Source: CALGYY01 sp963678485 (GTDB lineage: Bacteria > Bacteroidota > Bacteroidia > Bacteroidales > CAIWKO01). Taken from it: a stretch of 64,000 nucleotides of DNA. The translations under genes were made by a program, and so were the position numbers. Of this stretch, positions 51,448-60,638 are shown one piece after another. Positions within the stretch are counted from its first letter, which is position 1. The number at the start of each line of letters is the position of its first letter. The DNA lies in assembly GCA_963678485.1 (NCBI GenBank), contig OY782882.1, positions 3,410,001 through 3,474,000 of the forward strand, in the 5' to 3' direction. The notes under the pieces are model-generated. The model was not told where the DNA came from. It made no database searches and saw only the letters and a list, made by a program, of their open reading frames with translations.

Positions 51448-53883
51448 TTATCTTTGAATGACCAAAGTTTTGCGGACAAAAATTGAATTCACCTTCGCCA
51501 TAATTATATACATGCCTTCCGGAAGCCCTGATATATCTAGGCTTTTTGGAACATTTGAGCTGATGTTAAGAATGCATCTTCCTGTCATATCTAAAATTGA
51601 GATAGCTGAAATGCTCTCCGGACCTACCATTCCGATGGTTATACTTGTTGATGCAGGATTAGGTGTGATGCTTAATCGCTCCGCAGCCATTTCTTCTTCA
51701 ATTCCAAATACAGTAATCATCGTACTACTGGTGTCGGATTCGCAACCATTATGCGTAATGAGTGTCACCGTATAATTGTTGTTGCTTCCATAGATGTGAT
51801 CCGGGTTTTGCAAAGTGCTGTAATTTCCATCGCCAAAATCCCACTCCCAACTGGTTCCAACACTACTCACATCCGTAAAGTAGTAATGCATGTCAGTATG
51901 TGTGAAAGTAAAATCTGAAACAGGAGTGACAAAGGTTCCTGGAAATACTGTGACAGTATCAGTGTTTGAACAACCACTGTTGGTAACCGTTACAATGAAA
52001 TTAGTGGTGTCATTCACCAAAACATGAATGGTAGCTGAAGTTTGCACAGGTGTTGTATTCCACGAATATATGCTTCCGCCCGTTGCAGTAAGCTCAGCAG
52101 AATCACCCATACAGACGTAAACATCAGCACCGGCATCAGCATCAGGCAATGCTACTACATTGATAGTACTTGTAGTGAAATGATCGTTTGAAGTATTAAC
52201 ATCTATGCCCAGCGATGTTCCTGCAACCACAGGCAGGAGTCCGGCAACTGGGAGATTTGCCTGAGCAGCGAACATATAAAAAATGCTGTCATGCGCGGCA
52301 ATGAAGAGGTTACCGGTATTTGCATTCACGGTTGATCCGCCATTGATCTGATAATGTACGGGGACTATTCCCTGAAAACTGTAGTTAGTGAAATTCTTAA
52401 TATATATCTTAATTGTTGCATTGCTATTTTGGCAATATGATGCGTCCAATTGTAAGGCACAGACACCAATGTCCTCAATGTTGAATTCATCAGCACCAAT
52501 ATCGGGCTTTAATGAATTGCGCGATTGTCCATCGATATCATCACCTACAGGAGTTCCGGAATTTAAGTTGATACTTCCAACCGCATTAAGTGCGCCGCTG
52601 GTGACGTGCAAATCGGTGGCAGAAACATACAGGGGATTTGCAGAAATACTGGTCATGTCGAAAGTACTAGCAGTTCTCCAAAGCGCAAGCGTAGCCTGAT
52701 TTCCTGAGGCTTTCCAAAAGCCCACATTCGTTCCTGTGGTAAAAAGATTATTGTTGTCGCACTGTAGTAATGGGGTGTTGGTATTTGCATCAACATAAAT
52801 TGCATACCCGCCGCCCGCGTTCACAAAGCTATTGTTCAGCAAATCAAGATTGCTGGAACTCGCACCGCTGATGTTGATTGCTCTTCCGGTTGATGATGTG
52901 GTAAGATTTACCGAATTATAATAAATATTAATATACTGAACCTGATTTAGGTACATGCCGAAATTAGTTGAACTTCCAGCTACAGAAATAAAGTTATTTG
53001 CAATTAGAATACTATTAACACCGGTAGTGGCAGAATTGGTGAGGTAGATTCCACTACCCATGCTCAATGCCAGTTTGTTCTTCAGAATTCTTGTTGCATT
53101 ATTGGCATACATACCATAGATGCCGTAATAGCTATTATTTGCAGAATTGGTAATTATAGTATTGCCTGTAATTAGTGCACCATCCTGATTTGTAATGTAT
53201 ATCCCGCGATAATTTTGATTCTTGAAAACATTGTCGCTAATCACCAGGCCCGGGTCTAGCATACTGCTGCCCTGACCCAGAAAATTTAATCCGTATGAGC
53301 CGCCGATGAAAGTATTGTTGAGAAAACTGTTATATGAATCTTCAAGAGTTGTTGTACTACCTACCAGCACAGTGAATGTTGTAATACTTGCTGCAGTGGT
53401 TCCCTCGATATTACAGTATTGAAAAGTATTATGTGTGGCACCATTCGACATTTCTATGACCTGCGCATAATTATCTGTGCCGGTTCGCGCGATTGTCATA
53501 TAACTGAAATTAATATAATCAGCATCATTAAGATACACAACAAAGTTATTGATACCTGATGCAGATGAAGCATAGCTAAGAGTTACAGCGCTACTGTCGT
53601 TTCCCTGTGATCTGAAGGTAATAGTCTTACTGGCACTGGCACCAGTGATTGCTCCTATCGTAATACGTTCGTTATAGGTACCGGGTTTAACTTCAAAGAT
53701 GACCGAAGCGCTGATTCCCTGGGATGTCAATGCTGAAACGGCATCCGTAAAGGTGAGATAATCTGAGGGCGCCGTGCCAATGACCTTGGTGCCGCTAAGT
53801 TGCGCGCTTGCGCTGAAATTTCCGAAGGTACAAATGGTCAATAGAGCAAGGCTGAGGACGCACAAGTGTTTGCTTAGATTCAT
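51448..53883 (-). CDS. Beta-helix/PKD surface protein with T9SS sorting domain
   Basis: An 811-residue protein. Signal peptide ends near ASAQ. Residues about 30-430 form a right-handed parallel beta-helix-like stretch with many short N-rich repeats (NTFIGGSYGLNF, NNFISVAG). A DxDxP-type ending GDDIDGQSRNSLKPDIGADEF follows, then a beta-sandwich of about 170 residues, a PKD domain (WEWDFGDGNYS) and a C-terminal T9SS sorting domain (TPNPAST, EGMYIIMA, RKTLVIQR). Likely a surface protein binding or processing polysaccharide; no catalytic residues identified. The ATG at 53883 begins the signal peptide. Confidence 0.88.
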   Translation of the reverse strand: MNLSKHLCVLSLALLTICTFGNFSASAQLSGTKVIGTAPSDYLTFTDAVSALTSQGISASVIFEVKPGTYNERITIGAITGASASKTITFRSQGNDSSAVTLSYASSASGINNFVVYLNDADYINFSYMTIARTGTDNYAQVIEMSNGATHNTFQYCNIEGTTAASITTFTVLVGSTTTLEDSYNSFLNNTFIGGSYGLNFLGQGSSMLDPGLVISDNVFKNQNYRGIYITNQDGALITGNTIITNSANNSYYGIYGMYANNATRILKNKLALSMGSGIYLTNSATTGVNSILIANNFISVAGSSTNFGMYLNQVQYINIYYNSVNLTTSSTGRAINISGASSSNLDLLNNSFVNAGGGYAIYVDANTNTPLLQCDNNNLFTTGTNVGFWKASGNQATLALWRTASTFDMTSISANPLYVSATDLHVTSGALNAVGSINLNSGTPVGDDIDGQSRNSLKPDIGADEFNIEDIGVCALQLDASYCQNSNATIKIYIKNFTNYSFQGIVPVHYQINGGSTVNANTGNLFIAAHDSIFYMFAAQANLPVAGLLPVVAGTSLGIDVNTSNDHFTTSTINVVALPDADAGADVYVCMGDSAELTATGGSIYSWNTTPVQTSATIHVLVNDTTNFIVTVTNSGCSNTDTVTVFPGTFVTPVSDFTFTHTDMHYYFTDVSSVGTSWEWDFGDGNYSTLQNPDHIYGSNNNYTVTLITHNGCESDTSSTMITVFGIEEEMAAERLSITPNPASTSITIGMVGPESISAISILDMTGRCILNISSNVPKSLDISGLPEGMYIIMAKVNSIFVRKTLVIQR

Positions 53884-54268
53884 CTTGGTTGATTTTTGGG
53901 GGTTAGATTTCTCGAAATAGATACTCCGGTTTGACGAATATATTAATTTTTTCAAAAGAGCGTGAAGAATCTTATAAATTTTAGGAAATACAGGCAATTA
54001 TAGTGGTGTAACCTTTATTGAAAATTGTATTTATGTTGAGCAATTTATTTATTTCACGTTGAATGAATTTCAATATAAAGTTCTAAATAACAATAAAATA
54101 GTTGAAATAAGAATTTTTTGCCTTCGATGAATGTAACTTATTATGGTAAAAATAGTATAATGACCCAGCAAGTGTTGTTAAAAAAATTGTAAAAAAAAAT
54201 TGATTAGTTTTACCGACCAATAAAAAAACTATTAACTTTGCTGCATCCCAAAGTGGGAAAATACACAT
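53884..54268. other. AT-rich divergent intergenic region
   Basis: A 385-base gap between two divergent genes, very AT-rich with A-runs at 54180-54200 and 54222-54228. It holds the -7 box of the small gene at 54269; I see no hairpin, RNA gene or conserved ORF. Confidence 0.5.
54233..54240 (+). promoter_or_regulatory. -7 promoter box of the 87-residue protein gene
   Basis: TAACTTTG matches TAnnTTTG, 28 bases before the ATG; a TTTT at the -33 position is a partial match only. Confidence 0.55.
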
Positions 54269-54532
54269 ATGGTACAGATTACAAGGTTGTTAAAGAAATG
54301 GTATGTCATTGTACTTGTTTTATTCATAGTACAGATTGGATCTGAATCCTGTTCAAGACATTACCGTTATAAAAGAATGATAAAGCGCAGAAGGGGCGCG
54401 GTATCTCATAGATATCGTACACCTTATCAGAAAAAACTGAAGCGCAATACCATACCTATCAACAGAAATTATATTATTAAGAATAAGCGTAATACCCATG
54501 GGGTGCCATCAGGTTCTCGGGTGGTTATGTAA
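54269..54532 (+). CDS. Small, very basic protein with signal-like N-terminus
   Basis: An 87-residue protein. A hydrophobic stretch (about residues 12-24) is followed by ESCSR, so a lipobox is possible but weak (Ser at -3). The rest is rich in Lys, Arg, Tyr and Asn (YRYKRMIKRRRG, KKLKRN, IKNKRN). Such composition can bind nucleic acids or acidic polysaccharides; no family recognised. It has its own promoter box and a strong terminator directly after, so it is a genuine independent gene. Confidence 0.8.
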   Translation: MVQITRLLKKWYVIVLVLFIVQIGSESCSRHYRYKRMIKRRRGAVSHRYRTPYQKKLKRNTIPINRNYIIKNKRNTHGVPSGSRVVM

Positions 54533-54539
54533 AAATCTT

Positions 54540-54566
54540 AAGACCGGCTTTGCCGGTCTTTTTTTT
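54540..54566 (+). terminator. Terminator of the 87-residue protein gene
   Basis: Stem AAGACCGGC / GCCGGTCTT (9 bp, TTT loop) followed by T-run. Begins about 8 bases after the stop. Confidence 0.93.
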
Positions 54567-54739
54567 GTCTTTCGCTTGAGGAATAAGCAATCGACATACA
54601 TTCTTTACAGTGCAATACAATAATTAATAAACTGCTTACCCAATGAACTCTTTTACCAACCTCAAGGTTGGGCATATGGGTGCGAAAAATGTTGGGGACT
54701 CATCAACTCAATGTGCCCTATTCTGAATAAGACTTACAG

Positions 54740-56455
54740 CTATTCCGACTTAATAATCTTCGAACTGTATTCATGGGTACCTGAGGTCACTTTTAAGAAA
54801 TAGACGCCCGAATTTAACTGTGCTACGTCCTTTACAGAAATGTAGGTATATCCGGTTTCACGTTTCAGGTTTTCGACTTTGTAAACGGAATGTCCTGCAG
54901 TATCAAAAATTTCTATACGCACAGGATCATTGCTTTGACCGTAGAATAGTATAGAGAAGCGGTCAGTAAAAGGATTAGGTGAAACGTTAATCTGATTTTC
55001 AATATCGAAATTATGAATCTGTTGCTTTGAAAGAATTAGATTCGCTGCTGCCATATTGGGAATTCCATAACCATACATAGTGTCGGGTGTGGAAAAACGA
55101 TCGGCGCTTTGTTTTACAACTTCAATGATTTGCATATTGCTCAAGGTAGGATTCGCCTGCCATAGACAACATACCGATCCCGCCATAATCGGAGAAGAGA
55201 AGGAGGTTCCGTTGGCTGGCAAGGCACTTCCGCTGACAGAAACAACAATGGAGTTTTTCCCCATGGCACATACAGTCGGTTTTACACGTCCATCAGCCGT
55301 TGGACCGTTACTGCTAAAGCTCGCATACAATTCGTTTCCGTCAACCGCACCAATAGTAAGGATAGAATCTGCATCAGCTGGTGCACCGATATAATTCCAG
55401 GCACCGTCGCCACTGTTTCCTGCACTATTCACCACAAGTATACCTTTGCTTGCCGCAATAGTAGCAGCTTTTGAGCAATGGGCTGTGCGTCCGTTCATAT
55501 CTGAATAGTGATGACTCCATTCAGGATTATCAAAATTAGTATAGCCTAGCGAAGAATTAATTACGTCTGCACCTACGCTGTCGGCATATTCAGCGCCGCA
55601 AGCCCAATTGTCTTCCTCGATTGGGAATTCTGTGCTGCCTTCTTCGGTACGCAGCAACCAATAACTGGCTTTGGGTGCTGTCCCGATGAGTTCACCGCTT
55701 ACATTGCCACCCATTGTAGATAACACCATCATTCCATGGGTGCCTGCACTAAAAACGTTTCCTCCGGGCAAAACAAAATCTTTAGTTCCAAGAATTTGAT
55801 TATTGACCCATAAGCTATCAAACATAATCATGGAATCGACATTATAAAAACCCGCATCCAGCACGGCGATTACCATTCCTTGTCCGCGATATCCCAAATC
55901 ATGCAGATAATCTGTAGCCAGCATATGAACCTGAGTATAGGCACTTCCGTAATCATAGCTGTGAATTTCAGAATTTTCGGGACTTACTATTTGAGGCAAC
56001 CATGGCTCTGATGATGATGCTAAAGATTGTGCTCCTCCATGCATCGAATCGAAGTTTTTAGGTAAGCGCTTGGCCCCAGCTTTTAGTGGAGTTTCGGCCA
56101 GGGAGTCTATACCCGTGACAAAAGGAAAGGATTTTATCTTGGCAATCTTTGCTGTATCAATGGTGCATATGGTAACACAATTGAACCATTTACTAACATT
56201 CAATATACTTACTCCTGTATTTCGAACCGAATCCACATACCATGGATTCACAGGAAGGTCGTTCTGAACTATAGGAATGCCGTGATTGGCACGACGTGTA
56301 ATTGCTCTGGCTGACAGATATACAGAAGGGTTGCTGATGCTATATGGGGTTCCATTACGATCACTGAAATTCACTCTGAACCTGTTGGCGATCCATTGCG
56401 CATCGGCAAGACTACAGAGGCAAACCAAGAGTATGAACAAACTAATCTTTTTCAT
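54740..56455 (-). CDS. Secreted subtilisin-like (S8) serine protease with T9SS sorting domain
   Basis: A 571-residue protein. Signal peptide ends near ADAQ (residue 20), then a prodomain-like segment. The S8 catalytic residues are Asp200 (IAVLDAGF), His240 (SAGTHGMMV) and Ser418 (NGTSFSSPIMAG), with the oxyanion Asn in SAGNSGD. The last 80 residues are a T9SS sorting domain (SPNPFTD, SGVYFLKV, SSKIIKSE). Exported and likely released or surface-bound; a nutrient-scavenging protease by inference. No TAnnTTTG box is evident upstream. Confidence 0.94.
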   Translation of the reverse strand: MKKISLFILLVCLCSLADAQWIANRFRVNFSDRNGTPYSISNPSVYLSARAITRRANHGIPIVQNDLPVNPWYVDSVRNTGVSILNVSKWFNCVTICTIDTAKIAKIKSFPFVTGIDSLAETPLKAGAKRLPKNFDSMHGGAQSLASSSEPWLPQIVSPENSEIHSYDYGSAYTQVHMLATDYLHDLGYRGQGMVIAVLDAGFYNVDSMIMFDSLWVNNQILGTKDFVLPGGNVFSAGTHGMMVLSTMGGNVSGELIGTAPKASYWLLRTEEGSTEFPIEEDNWACGAEYADSVGADVINSSLGYTNFDNPEWSHHYSDMNGRTAHCSKAATIAASKGILVVNSAGNSGDGAWNYIGAPADADSILTIGAVDGNELYASFSSNGPTADGRVKPTVCAMGKNSIVVSVSGSALPANGTSFSSPIMAGSVCCLWQANPTLSNMQIIEVVKQSADRFSTPDTMYGYGIPNMAAANLILSKQQIHNFDIENQINVSPNPFTDRFSILFYGQSNDPVRIEIFDTAGHSVYKVENLKRETGYTYISVKDVAQLNSGVYFLKVTSGTHEYSSKIIKSE

Positions 56456-56522
56456 ATAATTCTATTTTCAAAATATTTCCGATGATAAAATGTTAAGCTA
56501 TATTTATTGTTAAGTTGCTTTT

Positions 56523-57215
56523 TTATTGATCGCCCCAACCGATGATCTGGTACGTAAAGTCAGTTCCTTTGGTAATTTGTCCGGTGGGTAGTTTTTCGAG
56601 ATTTACGTAGCGTTTATACACAAGGCCTACTCCCGTGGCAAAAACCTCTTCTTCAAGATTTTCGGAAATTTGCGTGTATTCCTCGCGCTGCAGCACCCTT
56701 GTGGTAGAATCGAAATGGAAGCTCCCATATTGCATAGGTGTATGAACGTCGGTATATTCGTAATCCTGAGCTTCAAGGGTGTTATATATATTGCCATTCC
56801 ATTGTTTATGATCCTCAATGGGGAATATCATTTTAAGGAGACGTATATTCTCTTCAGTCTTTTCAACAGTGGTAGTGGTTCGACAGCTGTACCAAACATC
56901 TTTAATTGCCCAGGAGCTTGTGTCACCATCGCGCTTATAACGCTCGATACGGATGCTGTTGCGGCCCTGATCGTCGATAAATTCCGATTCAAAGCGTTCC
57001 ATAATCTGGAATTGAAAGGTGTCGACGGTTGCAGTAAAATCATCCCATGCAATAGAATCCACCTGATAACTTATCCAGTGCCCCGGCTGAATAGGATAGT
57101 AGCGATAACCCATGTCGGTGGGAGGAAGGTCACTGTCTTTTTTGCAGCCTGCGAAAAAGCTCAGCGTAAGCACCATCAAGATCATCCAGCGAATATACCT
57201 TTCCTTAGGTTTCAT
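56523..57215 (-). CDS. Lipoprotein of unknown function (230 aa)
   Basis: Signal peptide with lipobox FAGC, followed by KKDSD, a Lys/Asp stretch like that of surface-exported lipoproteins. The mature protein is beta-rich (GHWISYQVDSIAWDDFTATVDTFQFQIME, VYKRYVNLEKLP). No known family recognised. The next gene upstream on the strand, mnmA, ends 47 bases before its start, with a TAATTTTG box overlapping the mnmA stop, so it is transcribed at least partly on its own. Confidence 0.82.
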   Translation of the reverse strand: MKPKERYIRWMILMVLTLSFFAGCKKDSDLPPTDMGYRYYPIQPGHWISYQVDSIAWDDFTATVDTFQFQIMERFESEFIDDQGRNSIRIERYKRDGDTSSWAIKDVWYSCRTTTTVEKTEENIRLLKMIFPIEDHKQWNGNIYNTLEAQDYEYTDVHTPMQYGSFHFDSTTRVLQREEYTQISENLEEEVFATGVGLVYKRYVNLEKLPTGQITKGTDFTYQIIGWGDQ

Positions 57216-57257
57216 AAAGGGCTATGAGGAATACGATTCTAAATTAATACGAAGATA

Positions 57258-57265
57258 CAAAATTA
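57258..57265 (-). promoter_or_regulatory. -7 promoter box of the 230-residue lipoprotein gene
   Basis: TAATTTTG on the minus strand, overlapping the mnmA stop codon, about 42 bases before the ATG at 57215. Confidence 0.45.
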
Positions 57266-58360
57266 TTGATCATTAAGGATGATACCCCCCCCTAAAAGAT
57301 CATCCCCGTCGTAGAACACCACCGATTGTCCGGGCGTCACTCCCTGCACTGCTTTCTCAAAGGTGATGCGCATTTTGTCACCCGGCAATAACTCAATATG
57401 AGCCATGCTCCCGGAATCGTGATATCGAATACAAACTCTAAATAAGGTGGACTGATCAAAAGTCTCTGTTTTGAGGAAATTCAGCGATCCGGCGATAAGA
57501 CTGTTACGATTTAATTCTTCACGCGGACCCAGTACCACACGATTTGTTTCAGGCTCAATGCGGTTTACGTACAACGGATATCCTACAGCAACCACAAGTC
57601 CTTTACGCTGGCCAATAGTATAAAAGGGATAGCCTTCATGAGGGCCAAGAACTTTACCATCGCTGGTTACAAACTGACCACCCTGTACTTTTTGCTCCAG
57701 TCCGGGGACTCTGTTTTTTAGAAAACTTCTATAATCATTGTCGGGGATAAAGCAGATATCGAAGCTCTCCGATTTACCTGCAATATGGGTCATTCCGTGG
57801 GAGCGGGCAATTTCACGGACTTCCGGTTTGGTAAGTTCTCCCAATGGAAATAGCGTACGACTCAGACTTTCCTGCGAAAGTCCCCATAAAACATAGGTTT
57901 GATCTTTTTCGGTATCAGCACCTTTACGAAGAAACCAGCGTCCATTTTCATTTATCACTTTAGCGTAATGACCGGTTGCAATATAATGGCATCCAAGCTG
58001 ATCGGCTTTGCGTAGCAGATCTTCCCACTTCATGTATTTATTGCAAAGCACACATGGGTTTGGTGTGTGTCCAGCCAAATATTCCGAAATAAAATTCTGA
58101 ATAATCTTTTCTTCAAATTCTTTCCTAAGATCCAGTACATAATGCGGAAAGCCAAATTTTACGGCCGTATCACGAGCATCGTGGATTGCGTCGACGCTGC
58201 AACAGCCGGTTTCCCGACTTTGACAACCACTTGATTCGTAATCCCAAACCTTCATGGTAAGTCCAATTACTTCGTAGCCCTGATCGCGCAGCAATAGTGC
58301 GGCAACAGTGCTGTCGACCCCGCCACTCATGGCCACCAGAACTTTTCCTTTGGAAGGCAT
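57263..58360 (-). CDS. mnmA: tRNA-specific 2-thiouridylase MnmA
   Basis: A 365-residue enzyme that puts sulfur on U34 of tRNAs for Lys, Glu and Gln. ATP-pyrophosphatase loop AMSGGVDSTVA at 10-20; catalytic Cys103 in NPCVLCN and Cys203 in DICFIPD, with the TGHYAK and GESTGICF-like segments present. Full length. It would modify the tRNA-Glu(TTC) found at 22801. An eight-G run lies near its 3' end (57285-57292 as C on the plus strand). It starts 1 base after the stop of the YwqK-like gene, so the two are co-transcribed. Confidence 0.96.
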   Translation of the reverse strand: MPSKGKVLVAMSGGVDSTVAALLLRDQGYEVIGLTMKVWDYESSGCQSRETGCCSVDAIHDARDTAVKFGFPHYVLDLRKEFEEKIIQNFISEYLAGHTPNPCVLCNKYMKWEDLLRKADQLGCHYIATGHYAKVINENGRWFLRKGADTEKDQTYVLWGLSQESLSRTLFPLGELTKPEVREIARSHGMTHIAGKSESFDICFIPDNDYRSFLKNRVPGLEQKVQGGQFVTSDGKVLGPHEGYPFYTIGQRKGLVVAVGYPLYVNRIEPETNRVVLGPREELNRNSLIAGSLNFLKTETFDQSTLFRVCIRYHDSGSMAHIELLPGDKMRITFEKAVQGVTPGQSVVFYDGDDLLGGGIILNDQ

Positions 58361-58361
58361 T

Positions 58362-59420
58362 TTAGTAATTGTCAGGATTCTTTGGATCTACTTCTCCTTT
58401 AATCAGGTTGGCCCAATGTAAAAATCCCTGCGCATAAGCATCAGCCACATAAACCTCCGAAGTTGTTGCAGGCCTCAGTACGACTACTCTATCGGAATCC
58501 TGATAGGTCTTGCGATTTGTTAACGACCACAAGGAAATGAAGTAGTTGGCATTTACTCTGAAGAATTTATATTCATTCAGCAGATTGGTGAACTCATCTA
58601 TTTTACGCTCAGTAGGGAAATCAGTGCCATCCGTCAGACGAACAGTAACTTTTCCTTCCTGTGCAAATACATAAGCTATTTTATCGATGTCGATATATTG
58701 CATTTTTCTATCAGGCGTCACGATGGTGATTTCTTCTTTCACAAGATTTCCCATCGAATAGGTGAGACGTTTGTCGGCCTGACCGAACTCATTAAAATAC
58801 ATCCACAAACCTTCTTTAAGGTCTTGTTTGAAATTGCCCGATATCATCACTTTTCCGTCGAGGTAATAATAATATATGGGGCCTTCCATAAAGCCATTGG
58901 TATAATTTCCTTTGATGCTGATGAGGCTATCGGGATAGTATTTCATGAACGGTCCACTCAATTTGCCATTAGTGTAGTGCTGTATACTTAGGGGTTTGCC
59001 ATCTTCGTAATTTGTAATCCACTCACCTTCGGGAACTCCATTATGGTAATCTTCGATGATGGCTACTCTGCCCAAATCATTGTAATAGGTCCATAGTCCG
59101 TGTTTCTTTTTATCCCAGTATTCTCCAACAGCCCTTTTCTTTCCTGCTTCGCTGTAGGTAGTAGTCTTTGCCATTAAACCGTTTTCGGAATACTGAACAA
59201 TCGATTTTACCACTTTGGTAGGATAGAAGTACCTGAATTCACCCACAGGAATATCATCCTTAAAATTGCCTTCATATTTGAGGGTGTCTTTGTTGAGTTT
59301 AACCCAATAGCCTTGTTTGCGGCCAAGGCTGTCGATTTTGTTTTTTGTAACTTGCGATTTCACAGCAATGGGAGCGGCAAGCAAAAAAAAGATCATCGCT
59401 AAAGGGAGAAAATTCTTCAT
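58362..59420 (-). CDS. Secreted YwqK/MORN-repeat protein with C-terminal LytTR-like domain
   Basis: A 352-residue protein. Signal peptide (about residues 1-23). From about 30 to 230 run YwqK/MORN-type repeats (GEYWDKKKHGLWTYYND, NGVPEGEWITNYEDGK, NGFMEGPIYYYYLDG). Residues about 240-345 look like a LytTR domain: DIDKIAYVFAQEGKVTVRL, then LLNEYKFFRVNANYFISL, and a final hydrophobic strand SEVYVADAYAQGF. LytTR domains bind DNA, but this protein is predicted to be exported, so the domain is either re-used for another role or the signal peptide call is wrong. Its stop lies 1 base before the mnmA start. Confidence 0.75.
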   Translation of the reverse strand: MKNFLPLAMIFFLLAAPIAVKSQVTKNKIDSLGRKQGYWVKLNKDTLKYEGNFKDDIPVGEFRYFYPTKVVKSIVQYSENGLMAKTTTYSEAGKKRAVGEYWDKKKHGLWTYYNDLGRVAIIEDYHNGVPEGEWITNYEDGKPLSIQHYTNGKLSGPFMKYYPDSLISIKGNYTNGFMEGPIYYYYLDGKVMISGNFKQDLKEGLWMYFNEFGQADKRLTYSMGNLVKEEITIVTPDRKMQYIDIDKIAYVFAQEGKVTVRLTDGTDFPTERKIDEFTNLLNEYKFFRVNANYFISLWSLTNRKTYQDSDRVVVLRPATTSEVYVADAYAQGFLHWANLIKGEVDPKNPDNY

Positions 59421-59478
59421 AAGATCAGGTTTGATGATAATAACGATTATTGGCTTGGATTGTTATCTGTTTTCGTCC

Positions 59479-60051
59479 TTACAAAAGTACATTTTTTTTA
59501 TGCAGGTCTATCCAAAGGGCGAAGTCGGAGAGGCTTTCGAACTGTTGATCGGCTTCGAATTTCGGGATATCTGTGGATGGTCCAATAAATACCGTTTTCA
59601 TTCCCAGAGCTTTTCCAAAAAGGATGTCGCTTTCGGAATCACCCACCATCATTGCTTTTTGGAAGTCGATTTCAGGGAATTGCGCTTTAGCTTTTTGGGC
59701 CATTCCGATATTGGGTTTGCGGTCGGGGTGATTGTCTTCTGCACGAAAGGGACAGTAAAAAACGGCATCCAGCTGACCTCCCGAACGCTTAACTTCATCT
59801 AACATATATTCATGTAAATGAATTAATTGTTCTTCGTTCATTAATCCTTTACCAATCCCTTGTTGGTTGGTGACCACTATCATTGGTCTGAAGATGCTGC
59901 TTAGCAATGCAATCGCTTCTTTTGCATTTTTTGTAAATGTAAATTCCTTAGGGTCTTTGAGATATTCTCCTGGAATGCGTTCATTGATCACACCATCGCG
60001 ATCCAGAAATAAAGCCCAACTGAGAGCTTTGGGTGGGAATGGCTTGGTCAT
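59479..60051 (-). CDS. gmhB: D-glycero-beta-D-manno-heptose-1,7-bisphosphate phosphatase
   Basis: A 190-residue HAD-family phosphatase of the HisB-N/GmhB type. Nucleophile Asp17 and acid Asp19 are in LFLDRDGVINE; motif II VVTNQQG near 59-65; motif IV GDSESD near 132-137. It removes the C1-adjacent phosphate in ADP-heptose synthesis. Odd: the zinc loop has one Cys (YCPF) and a His (NHPDRKP) instead of the four-ligand site of E. coli GmhB, so zinc may be lost or differently bound. It overlaps gmhA by 4 bases, supporting the assignment. Confidence 0.87.
   Translation of the reverse strand: MTKPFPPKALSWALFLDRDGVINERIPGEYLKDPKEFTFTKNAKEAIALLSSIFRPMIVVTNQQGIGKGLMNEEQLIHLHEYMLDEVKRSGGQLDAVFYCPFRAEDNHPDRKPNIGMAQKAKAQFPEIDFQKAMMVGDSESDILFGKALGMKTVFIGPSTDIPKFEADQQFESLSDFALWIDLHKKNVLL
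59482..59489 (-). promoter_or_regulatory. Possible -7 promoter box of the YwqK-like gene
   Basis: TACTTTTG on the minus strand within the last codons of gmhB, about 61 bases before the ATG at 59420. Confidence 0.45.
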
Positions 60052-60629
60052 GACTTTGGATAGATTGCGGCTTCAATGGCCTGACAGATGATGTGTCCAA
60101 GCGTGATATGTACTTCCTGAATACGGGGTGTTGATGCTGAAGGTACTTTTATTAGCAGCTTGCAATGTTCTTCCATTGCGCCTCCTGTAATACCTCCAAA
60201 GGCAGCGGTGGTCATTTGTAATTCGTTGGCAGCTTTGAGGGCATTTACAATATTTTTGGAATTTCCGCTTGTAGAAAGAGCAATTAATACATCGCCTTTT
60301 TTACCAATGGCGCGGACCATGCGAGCATAAGCTTCGTCGTAGGAATAGTCATTGGCAACTGCTGTCAGAAAACTAGTGTTTACATGCAAGGCTTCAGAAG
60401 CTAGTGGTGGACGGTCGTAAGCAAAGCGTCCGCTTAATTCTGCCGCAAGATGTTGCGCGTCTGCAGCGCTACCGCCATTTCCGCAAAACAGTATCTTGCC
60501 CCCCTGCCTGAGGCATTCGATGCATGCCTGACTGAGTTGGTCCATTCGTGACAATAATTCTGCATCGTTGAGAATTTTTTCACGGACACTGATGGAATCG
60601 CTGAATGTTTTGTGAAATAGCGTATTCAT
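60048..60629 (-). CDS. gmhA: Sedoheptulose-7-phosphate isomerase GmhA
   Basis: A 193-residue SIS-domain isomerase that turns sedoheptulose 7-phosphate into heptose 7-phosphate. The signature FCGNGGSAADAQHLAAEL near 48-65 and LSTSGNSKN near 117-125 are typical, as is the C-terminal HITLGHIICQAIE. First committed step of heptose synthesis. It begins 9 bases after the upstream GT2 gene ends and overlaps gmhB, so GT2-gmhA-gmhB is one operon. Confidence 0.93.
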   Translation of the reverse strand: MNTLFHKTFSDSISVREKILNDAELLSRMDQLSQACIECLRQGGKILFCGNGGSAADAQHLAAELSGRFAYDRPPLASEALHVNTSFLTAVANDYSYDEAYARMVRAIGKKGDVLIALSTSGNSKNIVNALKAANELQMTTAAFGGITGGAMEEHCKLLIKVPSASTPRIQEVHITLGHIICQAIEAAIYPKS

Positions 60630-60638
60630 ACTATATAA

